Assembly (NCBI GenBank): GCA_003524435.1
Contig: DQHP01000176.1
Location: forward strand, 1 to 64,000
DNA from: Microbacterium sp.
GTDB taxonomy: Bacteria; Actinomycetota; Actinomycetes; Actinomycetales; Microbacteriaceae
Direction of reading: 5' to 3'
Length of the DNA: 64,000 nt
The notes under the pieces were generated by a model that saw nothing but the letters and a program-made list of their open reading frames with translations, was not told the DNA's origin and made no database searches. This document shows positions 40,081 to 49,326 of this stretch, piece by piece. Every line of letters starts with the position of its first letter. The stretch's first letter is position 1. The translations under genes and the position numbers were made by a program.

Positions 40081-40721
40081 GCGGTGCGCCCTGGCTGTGC
40101 GTCCTGTGCACGGCGCATCTCAGCTGCGAGCGCCGGATTCGCATAGACGCCATCGCCTTGCAACTCAGCGATCACGTTCTCAACGGTTGCAGCATCCTTG
40201 TTCTGGCTCAATTTGCGCTTCGCGACAACTCGAGTCGGCGTGAGGCGGAACCCCACGGTGCCCGCTGCGAGCCGTCGAACAAAGGCCTCATCATTCGGAC
40301 GTTTCCACATGAGTCTCGGATCCGGAAGCTGCCCTTCGAAACGCTCGACCAGTCGGTCAAGAACTCGAAGATTCTCCTCATCGCTCAGAATCTCCGGCAC
40401 TCCAGAAAGATGAACTGCGGTGTAATTCCATGTGGGTACAGCCTTGGTCTCGGCGTCGTACCAGCCGGGCGATACATAGCCGTGCGGTCCTTGGAACACG
40501 ACGAGCAGCTCGCGCTCCCCCATCTCATGAATCAGATCATCCGGACGCCCGACGTGTCCGACGATCGTGAGATCATCTCGATCCTCGTCGAGCAGCATGA
40601 CGTAGTGCGAGGCAACCTGACCGTCGGCTGTTGTGCTGACGATCGTGGTCCACGGATTCTGATCGATCACACGGCGCATCTCGGCGACATCCGCCAGAGT
40701 GAAACTCGGATTTTGACGCAT
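40077..40721 (-). CDS. PaiB-family FMN-binding protein
   Basis: A 214-aa protein with a split-barrel FMN fold (TIVSTTADGQVASHYVMLLDE, ELLVVFQGPHGYVSPGWYD, VPTWNYTAVHLSG, VGFRLTPTRVVAKRKLSQNKD). B. subtilis PaiB is a negative regulator of sporulation and degradative enzymes, but related proteins bind flavin and are probably enzymes; the role is open. It is co-transcribed with the amidohydrolase. Confidence 0.9.
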   Translation of the reverse strand: MRQNPSFTLADVAEMRRVIDQNPWTTIVSTTADGQVASHYVMLLDEDRDDLTIVGHVGRPDDLIHEMGERELLVVFQGPHGYVSPGWYDAETKAVPTWNYTAVHLSGVPEILSDEENLRVLDRLVERFEGQLPDPRLMWKRPNDEAFVRRLAAGTVGFRLTPTRVVAKRKLSQNKDAATVENVIAELQGDGVYANPALAAEMRRAQDAQPGRTA

Positions 40722-40727
40722 GATCTC

Positions 40728-40733
40728 AGCCTA
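40728..40733 (-). promoter_or_regulatory. -10 element TAGGCT of the PaiB-like gene
   Basis: The minus-strand TAGGCT ends six bases before the ATG at 40721, between it and the stop of the AGCS symporter gene. Confidence 0.55.
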
Positions 40734-40769
40734 AGACCGATACCGGGCGCCGCAGCCCTCCAGCCACCG

Positions 40770-42248
40770 TCAGTGTCGCTTGGGCAGTGGAATTGCCTGC
40801 GTCTTCCATTCCTCCCAGCCCGGTGTATCCGTCATGAATGCATCGATCTCTTCCTTCGAGGCGCGCAGTTTCGGGTCGTTATCCAGATACTTCTTAGTCT
40901 CGCGCGCTACGAGACCCGACAGCACCAGCAGCCCGATCAGGTTCGGGAACGCCATCAGACCGTTCATGACGTCAGAGAATGCCCATACAACGCCCAACTG
41001 CACGGTGCACCCGACAAAGACCACGAGCGAGAAAATGATGCGGAACGGCATGACGGCACGTCGTCCGAACAACCGCTCGACGTTTCGCTCGCCGTAATAG
41101 GACCACCCGAGGATCGTTGACGCGGCAAACAGCACGAGACCGATTGTGACGATGATGTGCCCCCAGTCTCCGGGGAGCCCGTGAGAGAAGGCTGCCCCCG
41201 TCATCAACGCCGCGCTGATCTGCTCTCCCGTTTCAGGATCGATCTCGTTCCAGGTGCCTGTGGCCACGATAACCAGCCCTGTGCAGGAGACGACGATGAT
41301 GGTGTCGATGAAGGTCTGTGTCATCGATACGAGGCCCTGACGCACCGGGTGACTTGTCTTCGCTGCGGCAGCGGCAATAGCAGCCGATCCCATCCCGGAT
41401 TCGTTCGAGAAAATACCGCGCGCGACACCAAACTGCACAGCGATGATGATCGCCGAGCCGGCAAAACCGCCGACAGCACTTGTGCCCGTGAAAGCTTCCG
41501 AGAAGATCTGCGCGAATGCCGCGGGCAGTTCTCCCACGTTGACGATCAAAATGTACAGGGCACCCAGCACATAGAAGATGATCATGATCGGAACGAGTCC
41601 TGCGGTCACCCGTCCGATCGACTTGATTCCACCGATCAATACCACGATCGCGAAGACCGTCAGGATAATTCCCGTGATCCAGGTAGGCACTCCGAAGCTC
41701 GCTTCGACATTCGATGAGATCGAGTTGCCCTGCGTCATATTCCCGATGCCAAAGCACGCGATGATCGCGAAGACGGCAAAGGAGAGACCGAGAATCTTTC
41801 CGAACGGACCGGGGATACCTCGCTCGAGGTAATACTGCGGTCCGCCAGACTTTTCACCCGCGGCATCTGTCGTTCGAAAGCGCACACCAAGGAACGCTTC
41901 CGAGTATTTCGAGGCCATACCGAGAAGGCCAGTGACCCACATCCAGAACAGGGCGCCCGGTCCGCCGATACCGATAGCTGTTGCGACACCGACGATATTT
42001 CCGGTGCCGACGGTCGCCGCGAGGGCCGTGGTCAGCGCCTGGAACTGCGAAATGTCGCCGTCAGCGCCTGGGTCCTTCCTCGTGAAGAGCCCCAAACGAA
42101 GAGCGGAGCCCAGCCGGAGGAACTGCAATCCCCCGAGCCTGATAGTGAGGTAGAGCCCGGTGCCGAGCAATAGCGGTATGAGGAAGAACGGTCCCCACAC
42201 GATTGCGCTAATTGCCTTGAGTACGGTTTCGAGCCCAGTGAGGTCCAT
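40770..42248 (-). CDS. Sodium:alanine/glycine symporter (AGCS family)
   Basis: A 492-aa transporter with about eleven helices. The AGCS signature lies in FQALTTALAATVGTGNIVGVATAIGIGGPGALFWMW (residues ~68-105); GGPQYYLERG and GIFSNESGMGSAAIA are conserved. It imports alanine or glycine with sodium. AGGAG sits five bases before the ATG at 42248; the GTG one codon earlier is too close to it. Confidence 0.94.
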   Translation of the reverse strand: MDLTGLETVLKAISAIVWGPFFLIPLLLGTGLYLTIRLGGLQFLRLGSALRLGLFTRKDPGADGDISQFQALTTALAATVGTGNIVGVATAIGIGGPGALFWMWVTGLLGMASKYSEAFLGVRFRTTDAAGEKSGGPQYYLERGIPGPFGKILGLSFAVFAIIACFGIGNMTQGNSISSNVEASFGVPTWITGIILTVFAIVVLIGGIKSIGRVTAGLVPIMIIFYVLGALYILIVNVGELPAAFAQIFSEAFTGTSAVGGFAGSAIIIAVQFGVARGIFSNESGMGSAAIAAAAAKTSHPVRQGLVSMTQTFIDTIIVVSCTGLVIVATGTWNEIDPETGEQISAALMTGAAFSHGLPGDWGHIIVTIGLVLFAASTILGWSYYGERNVERLFGRRAVMPFRIIFSLVVFVGCTVQLGVVWAFSDVMNGLMAFPNLIGLLVLSGLVARETKKYLDNDPKLRASKEEIDAFMTDTPGWEEWKTQAIPLPKRH

Positions 42249-42287
42249 CACATCTCCTGTCAGTGCGCCAGTGCAGCGAATCGGGCC

Positions 42288-42316
42288 AGCCTAGTGGCGC
42301 GTGAGCGAAGAGTGAA
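42288..42316 (-). promoter_or_regulatory. Promoter of the AGCS symporter gene
   Basis: On the minus strand TTCACT (42316-42311) and TAGGCT (42293-42288) are exactly 17 bases apart, 40 bases upstream of the start. Confidence 0.55.
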
Positions 42317-42337
42317 GTAACGCCGTGCAGTTCGGGC

Positions 42338-43342
42338 TCAGCCCTGGCACCTGGGGCACCAGTAGAGCTTTCGGGCGCCGATCTCCTCCAGCACGATCTC
42401 GGTTCCACACGTACGGCACGGCAGGCCAGCCCGGTGATAAACCCAGTGCCGGTCATCCCTGCTTGCCATGGCAGCCCGATACTGCGCAGGGTCCAGGTCG
42501 TCCATCGTCATCATCTGACCGGTCTCGACGCCGATCGTCAGGAGCCGGTCCCAGTCGTGCCAGAGGGCGCGCACCAGCTCTTCAGGGACGTCTCGTCCTC
42601 GAATGTGCGGATTCAGCCGCGCCCGGTAGAGCATCTCTGCACGATAGACATTGCCGATGCCACTCACGACGGCCTGATCCATCAGGAGCAATGCAATCGG
42701 TGTGGCCCGCTTTCGCACAGCCTGCACGAAGCGCGCCTCGTTCTCAGCGGCGTCGCCCACAAGCGGATCGGGACCGAGTTTCGCGACGCTGGCAAGCATC
42801 TCATCGGGCGTCTGCAACACGCACGCGGTAGGGCCACGAAGGTCAGCAGCGGTGATGTCAGTCATCAGGCGCAACCGTACTTGTCCCACGACCGGCGGCG
42901 GCCACTCCGCTCCTTCGTCAGCGAGACCCTTGGTCTGCTCTGACATGCGCACGTGCACGCGCGCGCGCCGTGGGGCTCCAATCGACGCGAGAGAGTTCTC
43001 CCCCGCGGCGTCGAGAATCGGCGTCTGTTCGTCGAGGTCTGTGCCGCGCTGATTCGTCTGCCCCATCCGCCCGTTCGCCGAAGCGATGGTCGGATCCAGC
43101 AGAATTTCACCGGCGAAATCCCACGCACCGTAGAGGCCCAGGTGCACTCGCAGCCACAGATCACCCTCGGTCTCGAGAAACATCTGCTTGCCTACTGCTT
43201 TGACGCTCAGTGCCTCACGGCCATCGAGCAGTTCAGCGCCCTCAGCGAATCGTCCTTGCGGGCTCGATGCATGCACCGTCTTACCGATGAAATTACGATC
43301 GAATTGCCGGGCGATCCTATGGACGGAATGTCCCTCAGGCAT
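42338..43342 (-). CDS. Fpg/Nei family DNA glycosylase
   Basis: A 334-aa base-excision repair enzyme. It begins MPEGHSVHRIA, with the catalytic Pro2 and Glu3 exposed after Met removal. A helix-two-turn-helix (LMDQAVVSGIGNVYRAEML) and a zinc finger CRTC...CPRC at the C-terminus follow. The HSVHRIA start and overall shape fit the Nei2/endonuclease VIII branch more than MutM. The gene begins one base after the rpiB stop; the longer open frame upstream is not conserved. Confidence 0.9.
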   Translation of the reverse strand: MPEGHSVHRIARQFDRNFIGKTVHASSPQGRFAEGAELLDGREALSVKAVGKQMFLETEGDLWLRVHLGLYGAWDFAGEILLDPTIASANGRMGQTNQRGTDLDEQTPILDAAGENSLASIGAPRRARVHVRMSEQTKGLADEGAEWPPPVVGQVRLRLMTDITAADLRGPTACVLQTPDEMLASVAKLGPDPLVGDAAENEARFVQAVRKRATPIALLLMDQAVVSGIGNVYRAEMLYRARLNPHIRGRDVPEELVRALWHDWDRLLTIGVETGQMMTMDDLDPAQYRAAMASRDDRHWVYHRAGLPCRTCGTEIVLEEIGARKLYWCPRCQG

Positions 43343-43343
43343 C

Positions 43344-43829
43344 TCAGCCTCGAGGGTCCGGCAGCAGTGAACCGTCTCGCTCGAAATCAGCAATCTGGCC
43401 GATTCGACGCGCGTGACGTTCCTCATCGGAAAAGGGCGTACCGATGAAGCGATCAATAAAGGAGACGACCTCTTCGAATGTGTGCTGGCGTGCACCAATC
43501 GAGATCACGTTGGCGTCGTTGTGCTCACGCGCAAGTTCCGCGGTCGAAAGGTTCCACACCAGCGCGGCACGCACGCCCTGTACTTTGTTCGCCGCGATCT
43601 GCTCGCCGTTGCCAGATCCCCCGAAGACAATACCCAGCGCCTCGATACTCGCGGACTGATCAGCGACAACGGCCTGCGCAGCACGAATGCAGAACGCCGG
43701 GTAGTCATCGAGAGCGTCATATTCGACCGGACCGTGGTCGGTGACATCGTGTCCTGCTGAGCGCAGGTGTGCTTGCAGCTGGGTGGAAAATTCCAGTCCC
43801 GCGTGGTCTGTGGCGATATGGATGCGCAT
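43344..43829 (-). CDS. rpiB: Ribose-5-phosphate isomerase B
   Basis: A 161-aa RpiB. Landmarks are MRIHIATDHAGLEFS, the phosphate-binding GIVFGGSGNGEQIAANKVQGVRA and REHNDANVISIGARQ. The usual catalytic Cys position is occupied by Gly-Ser (FGGSGNG), as in actinobacterial RpiB, where a Glu acts. It interconverts ribose-5-phosphate and ribulose-5-phosphate. I chose the ATG at 43829; an ATG at 43838 overlaps the -10. Confidence 0.93.
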   Translation of the reverse strand: MRIHIATDHAGLEFSTQLQAHLRSAGHDVTDHGPVEYDALDDYPAFCIRAAQAVVADQSASIEALGIVFGGSGNGEQIAANKVQGVRAALVWNLSTAELAREHNDANVISIGARQHTFEEVVSFIDRFIGTPFSDEERHARRIGQIADFERDGSLLPDPRG

Positions 43830-43836
43830 GCCCACC

Positions 43837-43842
43837 ATCCTA
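43837..43842 (-). promoter_or_regulatory. -10 element TAGGAT of rpiB
   Basis: The minus-strand TAGGAT is seven bases before the ATG at 43829 and lies in the 19-base gap after the ferrochelatase stop. Confidence 0.5.
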
Positions 43843-43848
43843 GAAGCG

Positions 43849-45024
43849 TTACGGAGCGATTCCGGCGGCGGCCGGTTTGAAGCCCAGGCGAACGTTCTCG
43901 CAATCGCCAGGTCGCGAGACGTCGTACCAGGGACCAAGGTCGGTCATATGCGGTCGTTCGGCGGCGGGTGTGCCTTCGACCCTCTCGAGAACAAGATCAA
44001 TCAGACCCGCGACAAAAGCGGGGTGCGTTCCAGGGGTCTGCGTGCGGACCGCGGGCAAACCAGCTTCAGCGGCGGCCTCCATCGCCTCGGTATCAAGGTC
44101 CCACATCACTTCCATGTGATCACTGACGAACCCGAGTGGGACGATAACGACCGCTTTCGCTCCGGCCTCCGGGAGCGTGGCGATGACGTCGTTGATGTCG
44201 GGCTCTAGCCAAGGCTGAGCGGGCGGTCCAGAGCGGGATTGGAAAACCAGTTGCCAGGGCACGGTCGTGCCGCCGGTCTTTGCGGCGAGATTCTCAATGA
44301 TGTGCGCGGCCACCGCATTGTGCTGCGCCGCATAGGCGCCGCCCTCACCCCAATCCACATCGCGCGGGCCAGAGCGCTCAGCATCCGCGGTGGGAATCGA
44401 GTGGGTCGAGAAAAGTACGTGGATGTCGGATGCCGCAATTCCCTGTTCCAGGAAGCCCTCGACCGCGGCATCCACACCTTCTTGGAAAGGTCGCACGAAC
44501 CCGGGGTGGTCGAAGAAAAGCCGCACTTTATCCGCCGTCACGCGATCTTCAAGACCCGCCTGAGTAATCGCGTTCGCGATGTCTTCGCGATACTGACGAT
44601 CACTCGAGTACGAGCTGTAAGCACTGGTCGCCAGCACCAGCAGCGTGGAGTGCCCTGCGTCAGCCGCTTCTGTGAATGCCTCATCGAGATACGGCCCCCA
44701 GTTACGGTTTCCCCAATACACCGGCAGGTCGATGCCGCGAGTTGCGAGCTCCGCTTCGAGTGCCGATTTCAGCTGCCGGTTCTGGTCGTTGATAGGGCTG
44801 ATTCCGCCGAAATGGCGGTAGTGATGCGCGACCTCTTCGAGTCGTTCATCAGGAATGCCACGCCCGCGCGTCACATTACGCAAGAAGGGGATCACATCGT
44901 CCTGGCCCTCTGGACCGCCGAAGCTTGCAAGAACCAGGGCGTCATAGGCGACAGGCGTCTCGATAAACGCATCACCGCCCGCCGCAGCGGCAGAGGCGAA
45001 CGGGACAGCGGAAGAAGGGTTCAC
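43849..45024 (-). CDS. hemH: Coproporphyrin ferrochelatase
   Basis: A 391-aa ferrochelatase that inserts Fe(II) into coproporphyrin III, as in other Actinobacteria, where it is also called CpfC. It has ALVLASFGGPEG, HYRHFGGISPIND, LFSTHSIP (catalytic His), and VIVPLGFVSDHMEVMWDLD (Glu). GAGGAG lies six bases before the GTG at 45024. It is the first of a run with rpiB and the glycosylase gene and is divergent from the aminopeptidase. Confidence 0.94.
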   Translation of the reverse strand: MNPSSAVPFASAAAAGGDAFIETPVAYDALVLASFGGPEGQDDVIPFLRNVTRGRGIPDERLEEVAHHYRHFGGISPINDQNRQLKSALEAELATRGIDLPVYWGNRNWGPYLDEAFTEAADAGHSTLLVLATSAYSSYSSDRQYREDIANAITQAGLEDRVTADKVRLFFDHPGFVRPFQEGVDAAVEGFLEQGIAASDIHVLFSTHSIPTADAERSGPRDVDWGEGGAYAAQHNAVAAHIIENLAAKTGGTTVPWQLVFQSRSGPPAQPWLEPDINDVIATLPEAGAKAVVIVPLGFVSDHMEVMWDLDTEAMEAAAEAGLPAVRTQTPGTHPAFVAGLIDLVLERVEGTPAAERPHMTDLGPWYDVSRPGDCENVRLGFKPAAAGIAP

Positions 45025-45153
45025 AGTCACCTCCTCATCCTTTCATCTCTTCGTGCTCGTGGAGTGCGTCCTGGCGTAGGCTGTCATGGTTGCCGTCGGC
45101 GCCAGCCGCGCCGATCCTCGGTAGCTACCCCTGACCCCCTGGGAGAATTAGCT

Positions 45154-47721
45154 GTGCCTGGAGAGAACCTCACCCGAATCGAAGCGCAAGAGCGTCGCGA
45201 TCTCATAGACACCGAGTCATACGAGATCTCACTCGACTTGACCAAGGGCGCCGAGGTCTTCGGATCCCGTAGCGTCGTACGCTTCAGCGCGAAGCCGGGA
45301 AGCTTCACTTTCATCGACCTCATCGCACGTGAAGTGCGAGAGATCTCGCTCAACGGCGAGCAGCTCGACCCCGACCATGTCTTTGCCGACTCCCGCATCG
45401 CTCTGTCCGGGCTACAGGAAGAAAACGTCCTCGTTGTTGACGCGGACTGCCTGTACACCAACACTGGTGAGGGCCTGCATCGTTTCGTCGACCCAGTCGA
45501 CGATGAGGTCTATCTCTATTCGCAGTTCGAGGTGCCCGACTCGCGACGTGTGTTCGCGGTTTTCGAACAGCCCGATTTGAAGGCAACGTTCCAGTTCACC
45601 GTCAGCGGACCTGACACGTGGAAGGTTGTCTCCAACTCCCCCACGCCCGAACCCATCCTTCACGATGAGAGCTCGACGGCAACCTGGGGCTTTGAGCCCA
45701 CTCCTCGAATCTCCTCATACATCACGGCGCTCGTTGCAGGTCCGTATGAGGCCACGTTCTCAGAGCTCACCAGCTCCTCCGGAGAGGTGATTCCGCTCGG
45801 TGTTTACGGTCGCAAGAGCCTCTGGCAGCATCTCGATGCGGACTACATCTTCGACAAGACACGCGAGGGCTTTGCCTACTTTGAAGAGAAGTTCGGCGTG
45901 CCTTACCCGTTCGCAAAGTACGACCAGCTTTTCGTACCGGAGTTCAACGCCGGCGCGATGGAGAATGCGGGCGCCGTAACTTTCACGGAGACCTACGTTT
46001 TCCGAAGCAAGGTGACGGATGCTGTGAAAGAGCGCCGCGTCGTCACGATCCTGCATGAGCTTGCGCACATGTGGTTCGGCGATCTTGTCACCATGAAGTG
46101 GTGGAACGACCTCTGGCTGAACGAATCGTTCGCGGAATGGGCCTCGACCATCGCCACTGCAGAGGCTACCGAGTGGACCGAAGCGTGGACCACGTTCAAC
46201 GCCATGGAGAAGACATGGGCATACCGCCAGGATCAGCTCCCCTCGACTCACCCGATCGTCGCCGAGATCAACGATCTCGAAGACGTCTACGTGAACTTCG
46301 ACGGCATCACCTATGCCAAGGGCGGTTCCGTTCTCAAGCAGCTCGCCGCGTGGGTCGGAATCGATGCCTTCTTCGCCGGCGTCGGCCAGTACTTCAAGAA
46401 GCACGCGTGGGGCAATACCGAAGTCGCTGATTTGCTGGCCGAACTTGAGGCCACAAGTGGTCGCGACCTGGGAAGCTGGGCGAAGAAGTGGCTCGAGACA
46501 GCGGGCGTGAACACCCTCTCCCCTGTCATCGCTGAAGATGTCGATGGCCTCATCACGCGCTTCGCGGTCACCCAGACGGCGCCGGCTGACTACCCGACAA
46601 TTCGCCCACACCGCCTCGGCATCGGTTTCTACAACCTTGTTGACGGTTCACTCACGCGCACACACTACGCCGAGGTTGACGTGGATGGTGACCGCACAGA
46701 GGTGCCGGAGCTTCAGGGGACAAAACGCCCCGACCTCGTGCTCCTCAACGACAACGATCTCGCTTACGCGAAGATCCGTCTCGATGAGCGTTCGCTGGCC
46801 ACTGCGATCGCTCATCTCGGTGCGATCGCAGATCCGCTGGCGCGCTCGATCGTCTGGGGCGCCGCGTGGGATCAGACCCGCGACGCCGAGAGTGCAGCAT
46901 CCGATTACCTGGATCTCGTGCTCGGCAACATTGGTCGCGAGACCGAGTCGACCACGGTGCGCACCACGCTCGCACAGCTGCGGACAGCGGCGACGCTCTA
47001 CGTAACCCCGGCCGATCAGCAAGCCGCCCGGTTGAAGATCGCTGACGGGCTGTGGGACCTTGCTCAGAACGCCCCTGCGGGCAGCGACAGCCAACTGCAG
47101 TTCGTCACGGCGTTCGCCGGCGCACTGGCAACGAGCGAACATGCAGGGATCATTGGACGACTGCGCTCAGGCGAAGACACTCTGCCTGGCCTTGAGATCG
47201 ACACTGACCTGTCGTGGCAGTTGCTTGTTGGTCTTGCTTCAATCGGCGCTACGGATGCTGCTTCCATCGATGCTGCCCTCGCCGCCGATAACACGTCAAA
47301 GGGCGCAGAATTTGCCGCTCTCGCACGCGCTGCACTGCCCACGGTCGCTGATAAGCGCATCGCTTGGGCGTCGCTGATCGACAATGCAGATCTGCCCAAC
47401 ACGATCGTTCGTTCTGCGGCGGCAGGTTTTGTCCACCCGAACAGTGCCGCAGTGCTCGAGGGGTTCGCGCAGGACTACTTCGACATGCTGCTGCCGATCT
47501 GGGAGTCACGCACTTACCAGATTGCGAACTACCTCATCGTCGGGCTCTATCCGACCGTGTTGGCAAACACCGAACTGCGCGATGCCACCCGTGCATGGCT
47601 GTCCGAGCACGCTGATGCAGCGCCCGCACTCCGGCGGCTTGTCAGCGAGGGCTTGGCCGACGTCGAGCGCGCGCTCGCCGCCCAGGCACGCGATGCGGAA
47701 GACCCCGACGCAGAAGACTGA
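45154..47721 (+). CDS. pepN: Aminopeptidase N (M1 family)
   Basis: An 855-aa zinc peptidase. The exopeptidase motif GAMENAGAVTF and the zinc site HELAHMWFGDLVT...NESFAEW are at about residues 268-340; the C-terminal part is the helical ERAP1-like domain. It removes N-terminal amino acids from peptides. GGGAG eight bases before the GTG at 45154 sets the start; the frame is open far upstream over the ferrochelatase gene but that part is not coding. Confidence 0.96.
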   Translation: MPGENLTRIEAQERRDLIDTESYEISLDLTKGAEVFGSRSVVRFSAKPGSFTFIDLIAREVREISLNGEQLDPDHVFADSRIALSGLQEENVLVVDADCLYTNTGEGLHRFVDPVDDEVYLYSQFEVPDSRRVFAVFEQPDLKATFQFTVSGPDTWKVVSNSPTPEPILHDESSTATWGFEPTPRISSYITALVAGPYEATFSELTSSSGEVIPLGVYGRKSLWQHLDADYIFDKTREGFAYFEEKFGVPYPFAKYDQLFVPEFNAGAMENAGAVTFTETYVFRSKVTDAVKERRVVTILHELAHMWFGDLVTMKWWNDLWLNESFAEWASTIATAEATEWTEAWTTFNAMEKTWAYRQDQLPSTHPIVAEINDLEDVYVNFDGITYAKGGSVLKQLAAWVGIDAFFAGVGQYFKKHAWGNTEVADLLAELEATSGRDLGSWAKKWLETAGVNTLSPVIAEDVDGLITRFAVTQTAPADYPTIRPHRLGIGFYNLVDGSLTRTHYAEVDVDGDRTEVPELQGTKRPDLVLLNDNDLAYAKIRLDERSLATAIAHLGAIADPLARSIVWGAAWDQTRDAESAASDYLDLVLGNIGRETESTTVRTTLAQLRTAATLYVTPADQQAARLKIADGLWDLAQNAPAGSDSQLQFVTAFAGALATSEHAGIIGRLRSGEDTLPGLEIDTDLSWQLLVGLASIGATDAASIDAALAADNTSKGAEFAALARAALPTVADKRIAWASLIDNADLPNTIVRSAAAGFVHPNSAAVLEGFAQDYFDMLLPIWESRTYQIANYLIVGLYPTVLANTELRDATRAWLSEHADAAPALRRLVSEGLADVERALAAQARDAEDPDAED

Positions 47722-47732
47722 ACTGGAGTCTT

Positions 47733-47781
47733 CGATAGGGCCTCTGTGTCGCGCTCTCCAGCCGGTACAGAGGCCCTATCG
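47733..47781 (+). terminator. Terminator after pepN
   Basis: CGATAGGGCCTCTGT (47733-47747) and its exact complement (47767-47781) form a 15-base stem with a 19-base loop. The 3' arm ends two bases before the -10 of the next gene. Confidence 0.8.
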
Positions 47782-47782
47782 C

Positions 47783-47788
47783 TAGAAT
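47783..47788 (+). promoter_or_regulatory. -10 element TAGAAT of the mscS operon
   Basis: TAGAAT lies six bases before the GTG at 47795, immediately after the pepN terminator. Confidence 0.6.
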
Positions 47789-47794
47789 TGGGCC

Positions 47795-48877
47795 GTGCTG
47801 AACCTTCTGATGGACACGTCCGACCCCCCTGTTGCACCGGACGTCAGCACCGCGTGGACCACGTTCCTCGCAATACTCGGGCGCATCGGAGAAAAAGCTC
47901 TCCAGGTCGCGATCATTCTCGTTGTTGCAATTGTCATCGGATTCATCCTGCGTGTGGTCATCCGCCGCGTCGTGCAGCGCATTGTCAACACGGCAAAGTC
48001 GAAGGCAAAGGTCGATGACACCCAGGCGCTAGAGCGCTCACCTCTCGCCGATATGCGGCTCATTCAACGCACCCGCACGCTCGGGTCGATTCTGCAGAAC
48101 ATCATCAACACGATCCTTGTGGTGATTGTGCTGCTGTTGATCGTCTGGTCCCTCTCTCCCGCATTGCTAAGCTCGCTGACGCTATTGACAGCAGCTGTCG
48201 GTGCGGGTCTCGGTTTCGGCGCGCAGAACATCGTCAAAGACGTGTTGAACGGGCTCTTCATCGTCGCGGAGGACCAGATTGGTATCGGCGATGTCGTCGA
48301 TACCGGGCTCGCCAGCGGCGTTGTTGAGCATGTGAGTGTGCGCGTCACGCAGATCCGTGATGTCAATGGAACACTCTGGTATGTCCGAAACGGGGAGATC
48401 GTCCGCATCGGAAACATGTCGCAGGGCTGGGCGCGGGCGATCATCGATCTCGGTGTGCCAGTCGACGCAGATGTCGACGACGTAGAAGCCGCGCTCCTGA
48501 CCGCGGCACAGGAACTGGCCAAAGATCCCAAGTGGCGTACCCGCATCATCGAAGCCCCCGAGGTGTGGGGGCTGGAGTCTGTATCTGGTGACGCGCTCGT
48601 CATCCGCATCGTGCTCAAGACGAGGGCCAACGCGAAAGACGATGTGGCGCGTGAATTGCGCATGCGCTTAAGGGAAGCTATTTCGGGGTTGGGTCTCGAC
48701 CTTCCGAGCCTGGTATCCGTGACGCCCACAGGGCTGGAAGGCGCCCGCCGGGTGCGCGGTGCGAATCCGCCTCGAACGAAGCCCAACCCGATCACTGGAG
48801 TGCCTCCGATCGCCAGAGGCATTTGGCGTAAAAAGAACTCTGCTTCCGATTCCGACACCAGCAAGGACAACAAATGA
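47795..48877 (+). CDS. MscS-family mechanosensitive channel
   Basis: A 360-aa protein with three helices (about 33-57, 105-125, 128-155). The pore helix is glycine- and alanine-rich (TAAVGAGLGFGAQNIVKDVLNGLFI) and the beta domain has DQIGIGDVVDTG. It opens under membrane tension to release solutes. The stop overlaps the globin ATG (ATGA). Confidence 0.93.
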   Translation: MLNLLMDTSDPPVAPDVSTAWTTFLAILGRIGEKALQVAIILVVAIVIGFILRVVIRRVVQRIVNTAKSKAKVDDTQALERSPLADMRLIQRTRTLGSILQNIINTILVVIVLLLIVWSLSPALLSSLTLLTAAVGAGLGFGAQNIVKDVLNGLFIVAEDQIGIGDVVDTGLASGVVEHVSVRVTQIRDVNGTLWYVRNGEIVRIGNMSQGWARAIIDLGVPVDADVDDVEAALLTAAQELAKDPKWRTRIIEAPEVWGLESVSGDALVIRIVLKTRANAKDDVARELRMRLREAISGLGLDLPSLVSVTPTGLEGARRVRGANPPRTKPNPITGVPPIARGIWRKKNSASDSDTSKDNK

Positions 48878-49326
48878 CGTTCTATGAAGAGGTCGGAGGT
48901 TACTCGACGTTCGAGAAGATCGTGAACATCTTCTATCGCGAAGTCGCCCTCGATCCGGTGCTCAAACCGATGTATCCCGAAGAAGACCTCGGTCCGGCTG
49001 CCGATCGCTTCACGATGTTCCTGGTGCAGTACTGGGGCGGCCCCTCCACTTATAGCGAGCGGCGAGGGCATCCGCGGTTGCGCATGCGGCACATGCCCTT
49101 CCATGTAAACCCCGATGCGCGGGACCGGTGGCTGCGCTGCATGCGCACTTCCCTCGATGAGGTGCAGTTGTCACCGTTGCACGACGCCACACTTTGGGAC
49201 TATCTCGAGCGCGCCGCATCTGCCATGGTGAACACCATGGAGCCGTCCGGCATCGGTACCGCACCGGAGGGCCGGGCGACTTTGGAAACCCGCAGCAGCA
49301 GTCAGGATTCAACGGAGACCTCATGA
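48874..49326 (+). CDS. glbO: Group II truncated haemoglobin
   Basis: A 150-aa globin: VGGYSTFEKIVNIFYREVALDPVLKPMYP, YWGGPSTYSERRGHPRLRMRHMPF (with the proximal His in RMRHMPFHV) and WLRCMRTSLDE, the Trp G8 typical of the TrbO/YjbI group. It binds oxygen or reactive gases. The last ~30 residues (SSGIGTAPEGRATLETRSSSQD) are an unusual polar tail. Start and end both overlap neighbours by ATGA. Confidence 0.93.
   Translation: MTFYEEVGGYSTFEKIVNIFYREVALDPVLKPMYPEEDLGPAADRFTMFLVQYWGGPSTYSERRGHPRLRMRHMPFHVNPDARDRWLRCMRTSLDEVQLSPLHDATLWDYLERAASAMVNTMEPSGIGTAPEGRATLETRSSSQDSTETS

Noticed and set aside
40158..41120. A 320-aa plus-strand frame over the PaiB and AGCS genes
   Set aside because: It spans two conserved minus-strand genes and shows no motif.
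44239..45153. Extended 5' part of the aminopeptidase frame, giving 1160 aa
   Set aside because: The upstream 305 residues lie antisense to hemH and lack aminopeptidase similarity. GGGAG before the GTG at 45154 and the family N-terminus set the true start.
45760..46611. A 283-aa minus-strand frame over pepN
   Set aside because: It is antisense to the catalytic domain of a clear M1 aminopeptidase.
48064..49104. A 346-aa minus-strand frame over mscS and the globin gene
   Set aside because: Both plus-strand genes are well supported and coupled by ATGA, and the reverse frame has low-complexity Ser/Thr composition.
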